A DNA stretch of 22,818 nucleotides from Bifidobacterium breve. Its GTDB lineage: Bacteria > Actinomycetota > Actinomycetes > S36-B12. The stretch spans positions 1 through 22,818 of the forward strand of contig CAMDKJ010000006.1 in the NCBI GenBank assembly GCA_945900705.1, written 5' to 3'. Within the stretch, counting starts at the first letter, position 1. Each line of letters starts with the position of its first letter. The position numbers were made by a program, and so were the translations under genes. The notes beneath the pieces were generated by a model. It saw only the letters and a program-made list of their open reading frames with translations. It ran no database searches and was not told where the DNA came from. Shown here piece by piece: positions 15,678 through 22,818 of the stretch.

Positions 15678-17047
15678 GCACCCTCCACGTCGAGCTGGGC
15701 ATCCAATCGCACATCGGTACCTCGTGGGCTCTTACTCGAACCCATATCCACATGCAAAGTCGGTTGCCAATCGAATACCACAGCATTGTCGTCGCTACCT
15801 ATCATCACTGTGCAACCGGCTGCCGCACCCTGCTTAACGAGTTGCTCTTCAACCCCGAGTCGGGCCAGCCGGTCAGATAGGTAGCCGACTGCTTCATCAT
15901 TGCTGAAATCAGTTTGACGCACCCAGCGCTCAGGGCGCTCACCGCGCACCCGATAGCCATCAGCCTCGTGAGTGACAGTGAAGCCGCGGTCATTTACTGA
16001 CCTCGGGGTAATGATAATCCGCGGAGCCTCATCGGGGATAGCCGCAATGCGAGCCTGCAGCACCTTTTCTGCCATCGCAAACGAAAGTGGGCGCAGACCC
16101 TCATGGGTTGCCGCAGAGATCTCAAAGACTAGGTAGCCGCGCTCCTCGAGGATCGGACGCACTAGCTCGGCAAGTACGCGCGCATCGGGAACGTCAATCT
16201 TGTTGAGCACCACAATGCGCGGACGGTCTAGTAGCCCGCCGTAGAGAGCCAGTTCGTGTTCGATGGCGTCTATATCGTCAATTGGGTCACGGCCCGGCTC
16301 CATCGTGGCGCAGTCGAGAACATGCACAAGCACACTGCAACGCTCCACATGGCGCAAAAACTCCAGACCCAGACCTTTGCCTTCACTGGCACCGGGTATC
16401 AACCCCGGAACGTCAGCGACGGTATAGACAACTTCACCCGCAGTTACGACTCCGAGATTTGGAATCAAAGTGGTGAACGGGTAGTCGGCAATTTTTGGCC
16501 GAGCCGCACTCATGGCGGCAACGAGGCTTGACTTACCAGCACTCGGGAAACCCACCAACGCAACATCTGCGACAGTCTTAAGTTCTAGGACGATATCTCG
16601 ATACTCACCGGGTTCACCGAGCAGTGCAAAGCCAGGGGCTTTACGACGCGGTGAGGCCAAAGAGGCATTACCGAGGCCACCCCGACCGCCTTTGGCGATG
16701 ATCTGCCGGGTGCCGGCCCCGAGGAGATCAGCGATGACGGAGCCATCGGGTGCCATCACCATCGTGCCGTTGGGCACCCGTAACACGACGTCGTCGCCTT
16801 CACCCCCGTTGCGGTGTGAACCTTGGCCCGGGCGACCGTTATCGGCTTTGCGATGCGGGCCATGATGAAACTCGAGCAGAGTTGTCACACTCGGATCCAC
16901 GACCAGCACAATGTCACCGCCCCGCCCGCCACTGCCGCCGTCTGGCCCACCTAGTGGTTTGAATTTCTCGCGCAGCACCGAGGCACAGCCGTGACCTCCG
17001 TCGCCACCTTGTACATGCAAGGTGACTTGGTCAACAAAAGTGGCCAC
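15674..17047 (-). CDS. obgE: Obg-type GTPase
   Basis: Essential GTPase that assists late large-subunit assembly and links growth to (p)ppGpp. From GTG 17047 it has 457 residues in three domains: the Gly-rich Obg fold (about 1-158; VQGGDGGHGCASVLREKF, GGDGG-type turns), the G domain with GFPSAGKSS near 165, DVPGLIPGAS near 210 and NKID near 281, and the C-terminal OCT domain (about 340-425). An additional tail of roughly 25 residues follows. GTG 17047 is chosen because GGGAG lies eight bases upstream and the ATFVDQV start fits the family; the frame itself extends 13 codons further. It comes 122 bases after rpmA, a gap filled with hairpins, and overlaps proB by four bases. Confidence 0.96.
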   Translation of the reverse strand: MATFVDQVTLHVQGGDGGHGCASVLREKFKPLGGPDGGSGGRGGDIVLVVDPSVTTLLEFHHGPHRKADNGRPGQGSHRNGGEGDDVVLRVPNGTMVMAPDGSVIADLLGAGTRQIIAKGGRGGLGNASLASPRRKAPGFALLGEPGEYRDIVLELKTVADVALVGFPSAGKSSLVAAMSAARPKIADYPFTTLIPNLGVVTAGEVVYTVADVPGLIPGASEGKGLGLEFLRHVERCSVLVHVLDCATMEPGRDPIDDIDAIEHELALYGGLLDRPRIVVLNKIDVPDARVLAELVRPILEERGYLVFEISAATHEGLRPLSFAMAEKVLQARIAAIPDEAPRIIITPRSVNDRGFTVTHEADGYRVRGERPERWVRQTDFSNDEAVGYLSDRLARLGVEEQLVKQGAAAGCTVMIGSDDNAVVFDWQPTLHVDMGSSKSPRGTDVRLDAQLDVEGA

Positions 17048-17087
17048 GATTAAAACTCCCTTTTTCTGGAAACCGTGCAATCGCAAA

Positions 17088-17112
17088 GAGGCGAGCCCAA
17101 CGGGCCCGCCTC
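17088..17112 (-). other. Strong hairpin in the rpmA-obgE gap
   Basis: GAGGCG-A-GCCC pairs with GGGC-C-CGCCTC around an AAC loop: ten pairs with one internal mismatch. On the minus strand it is followed by TTTGCG, a very short T run, and lies about 40 bases before the obgE start. It could be a weak terminator, an attenuator that lowers obgE relative to rpmA, or an RNA-processing site. Confidence 0.5.
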
Positions 17113-17126
17113 GTCGACATGCGGTG

Positions 17127-17160
17127 TGCGCAGCAATAACTGCGCAAAGCTTGAACGCTT
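17127..17160 (-). other. Two small hairpins after rpmA
   Basis: TGCGCAG pairs perfectly with CTGCGCA (17127-17146, loop CAATAA), and AAGC with GCTT (17147-17160, loop TTGAAC). Together with the larger stem at 17088-17112 they form a tandem array that covers most of the rpmA-obgE gap. The four-pair stem alone would not be notable. Confidence 0.35.
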
Positions 17161-17169
17161 ACTGCTGGA

Positions 17170-17424
17170 TTACGCTCCTGCGAGGATATTGACGACGCGG
17201 CGGCCACGGGCCACTCCGAATTCGACAGTGCCGGCTGCTAGGGCGAACAACGTGTCGTCCTTGCCGCGACCCACGTTTTTACCGGGATGAAAGTGGGTGC
17301 CGCGCTGACGAACGATGATCTCGCCGGCATTGACATCTTGGCCACCGAAACGCTTAACGCCTAAGCGCTGGGCGTTGCTGTCGCGACCGTTGCGGGTGCT
17401 CGATGCACCTTTCTTATGTGCCAT
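17170..17424 (-). CDS. rpmA: Large-subunit ribosomal protein L27 (bL27)
   Basis: bL27 reaches the peptidyl-transferase centre with its N-terminus. The 84-residue protein is full length: MAHKKGASSTRNGRDSNAQR, then GVKRFGGQ, IIVRQRGTHFHPG, VGRGKDDTLFAL and a basic end. The N-terminus begins directly with the mature-type AHKKGA sequence, so the cleavable extension known from some Firmicutes is absent. GGAAG lies seven bases upstream of ATG 17424. Only four bases separate it from rplU. Confidence 0.98.
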   Translation of the reverse strand: MAHKKGASSTRNGRDSNAQRLGVKRFGGQDVNAGEIIVRQRGTHFHPGKNVGRGKDDTLFALAAGTVEFGVARGRRVVNILAGA

Positions 17425-17428
17425 TAGT

Positions 17429-17743
17429 TCACTTCCCGGTTTTGATGTCGATGACCTTGACCGCGGTGAGGTCTTGACGATGACCTTGACGGCGACGGTA
17501 GCCGGTCTTGTTCTTGTACTTCAGGATATCAATCTTGGGCCCGCGGTGATGATCGACGATCTCCGCCGTGACAGTTACCGTCGCCAATGTCGCGGCATCG
17601 CTGGTGACAGTGCCACCATCGACAACCAAGAGGGCGGGCAGCGTCAGGGATTTGCCTGGCTCACCGGCCTGCCGGTCGAGCACCACAACATCGCCAACCG
17701 CGACCTTTTCTTGCCGGCCGCCAGCGCGCACGATCGCGTACAC
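17429..17743 (-). CDS. rplU: Large-subunit ribosomal protein L21 (bL21)
   Basis: bL21 binds 23S rRNA and is normally paired with bL27. From GTG 17743 it has 104 residues beginning MYAIVRAGGRQEKVAVGD, the family start. Two GTG codons stand in tandem (17746 and 17743); the second gives the family N-terminus and places GGAG of the TAGGAG site six bases upstream, against three for the first. The C-terminal KYKNKTGYRRRQGHRQDLT is the typical RNA-binding part. It is followed by rpmA, and is preceded by a hairpin-containing gap after the RNase E gene. Confidence 0.98.
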   Translation of the reverse strand: MYAIVRAGGRQEKVAVGDVVVLDRQAGEPGKSLTLPALLVVDGGTVTSDAATLATVTVTAEIVDHHRGPKIDILKYKNKTGYRRRQGHRQDLTAVKVIDIKTGK

Positions 17744-17778
17744 CACAAACTCCTACCTGTAAGTCAATTCCCGGGATC

Positions 17779-17818
17779 TAGCCCCGCGAGGTGGCAGCCT
17801 TTAGGCCGCCCGGGGCTA
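17779..17818 (-). other. Large hairpin between the RNase E gene and rplU
   Basis: TAGCCCCG (17779-17786) pairs perfectly with CGGGGCTA (17811-17818), and inside it GGTGGC pairs with GCCGCC with one G-U. No T tract follows on the minus strand. It may end or protect the RNase E message, or be part of an rplU leader. A possible promoter, TTGACC (17848-17843) and TACCCT (17824-17819) with an 18-base spacer, lies directly upstream and overlaps the RNase E stop codon. Confidence 0.45.
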
Positions 17819-17844
17819 AGGGTACGGATAGCACCCTCAAGTGG

Positions 17845-20169
17845 TCAAACCGCCTCCTCCGAAAGGCCTGTTTCGAGTACTTCCGGGGTGGCTTCGAGCT
17901 CAGTTTCGAGCACGGTTTCAGCCTCATGGGCCAGTTCATCGGCCAGTTCGTAGGCGCGAGCGGCCACATCGGCTGGATCCACCGCATTCGCCGGCCGCCG
18001 GTTCTTGGGCGAGATCTCGTGGTCATGGCCGTGGTCTGCCCCATTGCCGTTGTCAACCGGATGCATGGAGATCCGAAGGCCCCGGCCGGCGCAGGCATCG
18101 CACGGGGTCGAGAAGGACTCAATAAGCCCCGAGCCGATGCGCTTGCGGGTCATCTGCACCAGGCCGAGTGAGGTGACTTCGGCAACTTGGTGCTTAGTGC
18201 GGTCACGGCCCAAGGACTCAACCAACCGGCGCAGCACCAAATCACGATTTGCTTCGAGCACCATGTCGATGAAGTCGATGACGATGATGCCACCTACATC
18301 GCGCAGGCGAAGCTGGCGGACGATCTCTTCGGCCGCCTCCAAGTTATTACTCGTAACAGTTTGTTCGAGGTTACCGCCTTGGCCAATGAACTTGCCGGTG
18401 TTTACGTCAACCACCGTCATGGCTTCGGTGCGGTCAATAACCAGTGAACCACCCGATGGCAAGAACACCTTGCGATCGAGTGCCTTCGCCAGTTGCTCAT
18501 CGACCCGGTACTCGTCGAAGAGATCTTTATTCGAAACCCAATGCTGGAGGCGGTCGACGAGATCAGGCGCAATCCCATTTATATACGTGGTCACGGCCTC
18601 CCACGCGGTATCACCCGAGACAACCAACTTATTGACATCTTCATTAAAGAGGTCGCGCACAACTTTGATTGCCAGATCGGGCTCCCCATGAAGCAGGGTG
18701 GGTGGGGATGCGGTCTTAACCGCCTCAGCGATTGCCTCCGACTGTGCCTTCAGCCGCGTGATGTCCTGCTCAAGGGCCTCCTCGGGTGCGCCTTCAGCAG
18801 CGGTGCGAACAATGACACCAGCTTCTTCGGGAATGACGCGCTTAAGAATGTTCTTCAGTCGGGACCGCTCGGTATCAGGCAACTTGCGGCTGATACCTGT
18901 CATCGAACCGTCGGGCACATAAACCAAGTACCGACCCGGTAGTGAGATCTGGCTGGTCAGGCGTGCACCCTTTTGGCCAACCGGATCTTTGGTTACCTGT
19001 ACCAAGATCGTGTCACCTGATTTCAGGGCGAATTCAATGCGCTTGGGCTGCCCATCAAGCCCGGCGGCATCCCAGTTCACTTCACCGGCATAGAGCACCG
19101 CGTTGCGCCCTCGGCCAATGTCAACGAAGGCTGCTTCCATGCTCGGCAACACATTTTGGACTCTTCCCAAATAAACGTTGCCAACAAGTGAGGACGAACT
19201 TCCGCGCGTGACGTAATGCTCGACTAGCACTCCATCTTCAAGTACCGCGATTTGAGTGCGGTCACCAATCTGCCTAACCGCCATCACCCGATCAACTGAT
19301 TCACGGCGGGCTAAGAACTCAGCCTCGGTCAAAATCGGTGCGCGGCGGCGCCCGGCCTCCCGGCCTTCGCGGCGACGCATCTTCTTAGCTTCTAGCCGCG
19401 TTGAGCCACGCATTGAACTAGCGTCATCTTTCTTCGCGCTCGTACGTGAAGCACGCACTTTGACAACGGTGTTGGGCGGATCATCCGGTGATGGTTCGAC
19501 ATCAGATTCACTGCCCCGACGACGGCGACGGCGACGGCGCGTTGTTGCCGAATTCTCCGAATCCTCATCGTCATCTGGCTCATCGCCGGCTTCACCTTGA
19601 GTATCAGAAGTATCAGAACTCGCCTCTACCCCTGACTCTGAATCTTCGGGGCGGCGACGACGCCCACGGCCCCCACGACGACGACGGCGACGACGCGCTT
19701 CGTCATCGGACTCCCCGGCTACCGCGGCGCCAGACTCGGTGGTTGAACTAACTGGTGCGGCCGGTGAATCGGCGGCCGGTGCAGCGGCACTCGCCGACTT
19801 GCTAGTTGCCCGCTTGCGCACCGCGGCACGCGGCACCGAGGCCGGCTCAGCCGCCTGGAACAACGGGGCAATAAAGGCCGCCCTCGGTGCTTTGCTAATC
19901 GGGGCCGGGGTTGCTTTGGTGGCCTCGGCTGCCTTCTTGGTGGCTTTCTTGGTCGCCTTCTTCACCGGTTTCTCAGCTGATGATTTCTCCGGTGATGATT
20001 TCGCACCTGATGTGTTATCTGGTGCAGCTTTCTTAGTAACTTTCTTCGCGGCTTTTTTCGCCGGCTTCTCGGCACCGGTTTCAATAGTTGCCGCCGGTGG
20101 TCCGGCCGGACGGCTAGCTGCACGCCGGCGGGGGGCTGGTGCGGTGATGGGTTCAGTTTTATCGACCAT
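17845..20169 (-). CDS. rne: Ribonuclease E/G family endoribonuclease
   Basis: Endonuclease of mRNA decay and rRNA/tRNA processing. Of 774 residues, about 1-290 form a low-complexity extension: Lys/Ala repeats (35-85, AKKVTKKAAP, KKATKKATKKA), two Arg tracts (159-173 and 211-218) and acidic stretches (195-206, 221-230). The catalytic part follows: S1 domain about 325-405 (GNVYLGRVQNVLPSMEAAF), the 5'-sensor region, and the DNase-I-like domain with D588 in VVDVNTG and IDFIDM at 631-636, the metal-binding acids. The zinc-link motif is CDAC (C690, C693) where enterobacteria have CPRC. A 70-residue acidic, His-containing tail ends the protein. AAAGGAG stands before ATG 20169. The order rne-rplU-rpmA-obgE is classic for actinobacteria. 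Confidence 0.95.
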   Translation of the reverse strand: MVDKTEPITAPAPRRRAASRPAGPPAATIETGAEKPAKKAAKKVTKKAAPDNTSGAKSSPEKSSAEKPVKKATKKATKKAAEATKATPAPISKAPRAAFIAPLFQAAEPASVPRAAVRKRATSKSASAAAPAADSPAAPVSSTTESGAAVAGESDDEARRRRRRRGGRGRRRRPEDSESGVEASSDTSDTQGEAGDEPDDDEDSENSATTRRRRRRRRGSESDVEPSPDDPPNTVVKVRASRTSAKKDDASSMRGSTRLEAKKMRRREGREAGRRRAPILTEAEFLARRESVDRVMAVRQIGDRTQIAVLEDGVLVEHYVTRGSSSSLVGNVYLGRVQNVLPSMEAAFVDIGRGRNAVLYAGEVNWDAAGLDGQPKRIEFALKSGDTILVQVTKDPVGQKGARLTSQISLPGRYLVYVPDGSMTGISRKLPDTERSRLKNILKRVIPEEAGVIVRTAAEGAPEEALEQDITRLKAQSEAIAEAVKTASPPTLLHGEPDLAIKVVRDLFNEDVNKLVVSGDTAWEAVTTYINGIAPDLVDRLQHWVSNKDLFDEYRVDEQLAKALDRKVFLPSGGSLVIDRTEAMTVVDVNTGKFIGQGGNLEQTVTSNNLEAAEEIVRQLRLRDVGGIIVIDFIDMVLEANRDLVLRRLVESLGRDRTKHQVAEVTSLGLVQMTRKRIGSGLIESFSTPCDACAGRGLRISMHPVDNGNGADHGHDHEISPKNRRPANAVDPADVAARAYELADELAHEAETVLETELEATPEVLETGLSEEAV

Positions 20170-20195
20170 TGGGTCGTACTCCTTTAGGGGTCAAG

Positions 20196-20211
20196 CACCG
20201 GTTTCCCGGTG
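20196..20211 (-). other. Small hairpin upstream of rne
   Basis: CACCGG pairs perfectly with CCGGTG around a TTTC loop, about 27 bases before the RNase E start codon and just ahead of its ribosome site. It may act in autoregulation by RNase E of its leader, as in other bacteria, but a six-pair stem is weak evidence. Confidence 0.3.
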
Positions 20212-20250
20212 TTGACGAGTGTCGGGTGGGCGCTCGTTACCGATCGCCCA

Positions 20251-21000
20251 TCAAGTCTTAGCGGCGGCCAGCGGCGCGCGGTCGGGGGTAAATGGATCTC
20301 CCACGGTCGCACCGACTGGGTCGAGCGGCCCCTGTGCCAGCCGAGTCACCCTTGGGGGCGCTGGCGGCACGAGGTCCGCAACCTGCCGTAGTGCAGTAAG
20401 AACATCGTCGGGTCGTACGGACGGTGTGGCATGCCGTACTACCGCTCGCAGTATTGCACACTCCGGCCCAGGTTCAACCACTAGCAAGACCACCGGACCC
20501 CGGGCGTCAAAGGTCCGAATCCCGTTTTTCGTGAGGCGCTCAACCATCACTTCGCCCTGACCCATTAGTTTTTGGGCCGCAATCTCGACTTCGGCGACCC
20601 CCAGCCCGGGGAGCTCAATTTGCCAAATACTGGCTTCGAGGCGCTGGACGAAATCCGGGGTATTGGCCTCCACCACCTCCACGATGTCTAGGCCAGGGGG
20701 CAGGGCCTCGTCTAGAGCAGCACGCACCGCAGCCGGGTCGCAGCGCTCGGTGACCCCGATTTCGACATATTCGGCTTCACTCGCCACTCCGGTAGGCGCC
20801 GAGTTGGCGTACGAGACTTTTGGATGCGGAGAGAACCCGGCACTAAATGCCATCGGGATTTCAGCCCGACGCAGCGCCCGCTCCAGGGCCCGCTGAAAAT
20901 CGCGGTGGCTGGAAAATCTCAGACGACCGCGTTTGGCATATCGCAGCCGAAGGCGCTGCACGGTTGGCGCGACATCGCGAATCGGAGCTTGTCGAGCCAT
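20251..21000 (-). CDS. DUF2344 / TIGR03936 family radical-SAM-associated protein
   Basis: Partner protein of the TIGR03960 radical SAM enzyme; in some bacteria the two are fused, and their shared job is not known to me. The 249-residue protein has the family start QRLRLRYAKRGRLRFSSHRD followed by FQRALERALRRAEIPMAFSAGFSPHPKVSYA, split over adjacent segments, and YVEIGVTERCD. The start ATG 21000 lies one base after the radical SAM stop codon. The same frame is open 71 codons further upstream, but that part overlaps the radical SAM gene and reads as noncoding. It is followed, after an 81-base gap, by rne. Only the final 60 residues are poorly conserved and Pro/Ala-rich. Confidence 0.9.
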   Translation of the reverse strand: MARQAPIRDVAPTVQRLRLRYAKRGRLRFSSHRDFQRALERALRRAEIPMAFSAGFSPHPKVSYANSAPTGVASEAEYVEIGVTERCDPAAVRAALDEALPPGLDIVEVVEANTPDFVQRLEASIWQIELPGLGVAEVEIAAQKLMGQGEVMVERLTKNGIRTFDARGPVVLLVVEPGPECAILRAVVRHATPSVRPDDVLTALRQVADLVPPAPPRVTRLAQGPLDPVGATVGDPFTPDRAPLAAAKT

Positions 21001-21001
21001 C

Positions 21002-22818
21002 TCAGTTAGGTAATTGCGCGTAGTGTTCGGCGACCGGCGCGTGATCTGGCACCTTAGGCATTGGCAAATCAGTGACCCCGGTAGGGCCCACCTGAATTTC
21101 GGTGTCCATTTGATCGCAAACACCACAGTCAAAGCACGGGGTCCAGCGGCAATCATCAATTGCGACTTCATCCAGTGCCGCCTGCCAGTCTTCCCACAAC
21201 CAGTCAGAGTCAAGCCCCGAATCTAAGTGATCCCAAGGGAGAACTTCGGTTTTCATGCGCTCACGGGTGGTGTACCAATTTACATCAACGACCTGACCCG
21301 CAAGTGCCCGCTCAGCCGCACCCATCCAGCGGTCATAGGAGAAATGCTCGCTCCATCCGTCAAATCTGGCACCGTCTTGCCAGGCCGCGAGAATTACCGC
21401 ACCCACCCGTCGATCACCGCGTGACAATAAGCCTTCGACAATGCCCGGCTTACCGTCGTGATAGCGAATACCGATTGCCTTTCCGTAATTGCGGTCTGAG
21501 CGAATAGCATCACGAAGCTTTGCTAAACGCGAGTCAGTTGTTTCATGATCAAGTTGCGCGGCCCACTGAAATGGCGTGTGCGGCTTGGGCACGAACCCAC
21601 CAATGGAAACTGTGCATTTGATATCACGGGAGCCGGTTGCTTCACGCCCGGCTTTGATCACATCGCGGGCTAGTTGGGCTATCTGCAGTACATCCTCATC
21701 AGTTTCGGTTGGTAACCCGCACATGAAATACAGTTTCACCTGCCGCCAACCCGCCGAATAAGCAGTTGTCACCGTGCGAATTAAATCTTCTTCGGTTACC
21801 TGCTTATTGATTACCTTGCGCATCCGCTCACTGCCGCCCTCTGGGGCAAAAGTTAGGCCGCTGCGCCGACCATTGCGCGATAGTTCATTTGCTAATTCAA
21901 CGTTGAATGCATCAACACGAGTGCTGGGCAGCGACAGCGACGTCTGTGATCCTTCGTACCTATCGGCGAGATTTCGTGCGATATCACCGATCTCTGAATG
22001 GTCAGCACTCGACAGTGAAAGCAATCCGACTTCCTCGTACCCGGTCTTCTTCAGGCCGTTTTCGACCATTGCTGCAATCCCGGTAATACTGCGTTCGCGT
22101 ACCGGGCGGGTGATCATCCCGGCTTGGCAGAAGCGACACCCTCGTGTGCAGCCACGAAAAATCTCAACGCTCATTCTCTCGTGCACGGTCTCAGCCAGGG
22201 GAACCAGCGGTTGTTTGGGATACGGCCAACTATCAAGATCCATCAAGGTGTGTTTGCGGACCCGCCATGGCACCTCGGGTGCCGCTGGCGTTACCCGCTG
22301 GATCCGCCCATCTTCTAGGTACTCGACCTCGTATAGGGCCGGGACATAAATAACACCGGTTTTGGCAAGTTCAAAGAGTAACCCGGCGCGCCCACCTGGG
22401 CAGCCCGCCTGCTTCCAGTCACGGGTGATATCAGTAATGAGGAGTACGGCTTCTTCACCATCACCAAGTACCGCGGCATCGATGAAGTCAGCAATCGGCT
22501 CTGGATTAAAGGCTGCATGGCCGCCCGCGATAACTATCGGGTGCGAGTCATCGCGATCAGCCGCGAGCAGCGGGATATTAGCGAGTGACAAGGCACTGAG
22601 CATGTTCGTGTAGCCCAGCTCGGTCGAGAAGGACAACCCGAAAATGTCGAAATCTCCGACCGGCCGGTGGCCATCGACAGTGAATTGCGGCACGTTGGGG
22701 GAATCGACCACAAATAGGATTTCATGTGGTTTGGCTTGTGCCTTTACCTCGGCAATCTCTTTCATCAATCCCTCATCAATAGCCAATCTTCCGGCGGTAT
22801 CGATGATTACTACATTTT
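21002..22818 (-). CDS. TIGR03960 B12-binding-type radical SAM protein, N-terminus replaced by an Ffh fragment (partial)
   Basis: From about residue 32 (counting from TTG 22786) to the end this is a TIGR03960 radical SAM protein: PQFTVDGHRPVGDFDIFG, the B12-binding-like region with AGGHAAFNPEP, the radical SAM cluster motif CxxxCxxC at C213, C217 and C220 (RGCTRGCRFCQAG), a TIM-barrel core with LTFAPEGGSERMR and YFMCGLPTETDED, and a Cys-rich tail CFDCGVC. Its function is unknown; it precedes its DUF2344 partner by one base. The family's usual first 70-80 residues are missing. The frame continues in phase to the right edge but encodes a piece of Ffh there. No true start codon can be assigned. 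Confidence 0.88.
   Translation of the reverse strand, partial: NVVIIDTAGRLAIDEGLMKEIAEVKAQAKPHEILFVVDSPNVPQFTVDGHRPVGDFDIFGLSFSTELGYTNMLSALSLANIPLLAADRDDSHPIVIAGGHAAFNPEPIADFIDAAVLGDGEEAVLLITDITRDWKQAGCPGGRAGLLFELAKTGVIYVPALYEVEYLEDGRIQRVTPAAPEVPWRVRKHTLMDLDSWPYPKQPLVPLAETVHERMSVEIFRGCTRGCRFCQAGMITRPVRERSITGIAAMVENGLKKTGYEEVGLLSLSSADHSEIGDIARNLADRYEGSQTSLSLPSTRVDAFNVELANELSRNGRRSGLTFAPEGGSERMRKVINKQVTEEDLIRTVTTAYSAGWRQVKLYFMCGLPTETDEDVLQIAQLARDVIKAGREATGSRDIKCTVSIGGFVPKPHTPFQWAAQLDHETTDSRLAKLRDAIRSDRNYGKAIGIRYHDGKPGIVEGLLSRGDRRVGAVILAAWQDGARFDGWSEHFSYDRWMGAAERALAGQVVDVNWYTTRERMKTEVLPWDHLDSGLDSDWLWEDWQAALDEVAIDDCRWTPCFDCGVCDQMDTEIQVGPTGVTDLPMPKVPDHAPVAEHYAQLPN
22700..22818 (-). pseudogene. ffh: Fragment of SRP GTPase Ffh joined in frame to the radical SAM gene
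   Basis: The reading frame entering from the right edge reads NVVIIDTAGRLAIDEG, then LMKEIAEVKAQAKPHEILFV and VDS. DTAGR is the G3 motif of SRP-type GTPases, and the IDE-x-x-M-x-E-I, P-x-E-I-L-F-V-V-D-S pattern is that of Ffh, not FtsY or FlhF. In Ffh the sequence should go on MTGQDA; here it changes within residues 29-32 to TIGR03960 sequence. About 39 Ffh residues are visible. The stretch has about 42% G+C by my hand count over 118 bases, below the rest of the window. As I recall the family, LAIDE and LFVVDS resemble Bacteroidetes Ffh more than actinobacterial Ffh. Confidence 0.8.

Noticed and set aside
17048..17086. The 13-codon upstream extension of obgE.
   Set aside because: It runs through the ribosome binding site of GTG 17047 and is not part of the Obg family N-terminus.
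18005..18691. A 228-codon plus-strand frame.
   Set aside because: Antisense to the RNase E catalytic domain, Ser/Arg-rich, no recognisable domain.
19518..19700. GACGGC/GACGAC-type short repeats that resemble a microsatellite or repeat array.
   Set aside because: They encode the Arg tracts of RNase E in frame; there are no spacers, so not CRISPR or an independent repeat element.
21001..21213. A 71-residue N-terminal extension of the DUF2344 protein.
   Set aside because: It overlaps the radical SAM gene in another frame and is unlike the family start; ATG 21000 begins directly before the conserved region.

Overview
This window comes from an actinobacterium. The evidence is the gene order itself: radical-SAM pair, RNase E, rplU, rpmA, obgE, proB, proA, nadD, rsfS, phosphatase, then leuS, comEA, comEC, holA. 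That is a conserved actinobacterial housekeeping neighbourhood. Frequent GTG and TTG starts, moderate-to-high G+C and several starts that look leaderless agree with this. Species level cannot be read from the sequence. Nearly all genes lie on the minus strand, so transcription runs from high to low coordinates.

Right to left on the minus strand: (1) 22818-17429 holds a B12-binding-type radical SAM protein whose N-terminus is replaced by a piece of the SRP GTPase Ffh, its partner protein (DUF2344/TIGR03936), an RNase E/G with a long basic N-terminal extension, and ribosomal proteins L21 and L27 (rpmA starts at 17424). (2) 17170-10915 holds the L27 end, ObgE, ProB, a conserved 123-residue protein of unknown function, ProA, a small membrane protein, NadD, RsfS and a GpgP-like histidine phosphatase. 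This block links ribosome assembly, proline synthesis and NAD synthesis. (3) 10830-10552 holds tRNA-Ala(GGC) and a 52-residue antitoxin-like remnant. (4) 10555-8618 is the only plus-strand part: a FUSC-type membrane protein and an EamA/DMT transporter. (5) 8463-227 holds leuS, then degV/fakB overlapping plsY (fatty-acid capture and first acylation of glycerol-3-phosphate), then the DNA-uptake pair comEA-comEC and the polymerase clamp-loader subunit holA. (6) The left 226 bases hold only a weak partial reading frame.

Coding density is very high. No gene-free stretch exceeds about 230 bases; the longer gaps (4422-4520, 8464-8617, 10831-10914, 17048-17169, 17744-17844, 20170-20250) hold promoter elements or hairpins as listed. 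I see no insertion sequence, CRISPR array, prophage or defence system.

The most striking observation is the right edge. An in-frame Ffh fragment of lower G+C is joined to the radical SAM gene. It is either a contig-end assembly chimera or a real rearrangement. The next most useful result is a repeated TANNNT-six-bases-start pattern at six probable operon heads, which indicates leaderless transcription and fixes several start codons.
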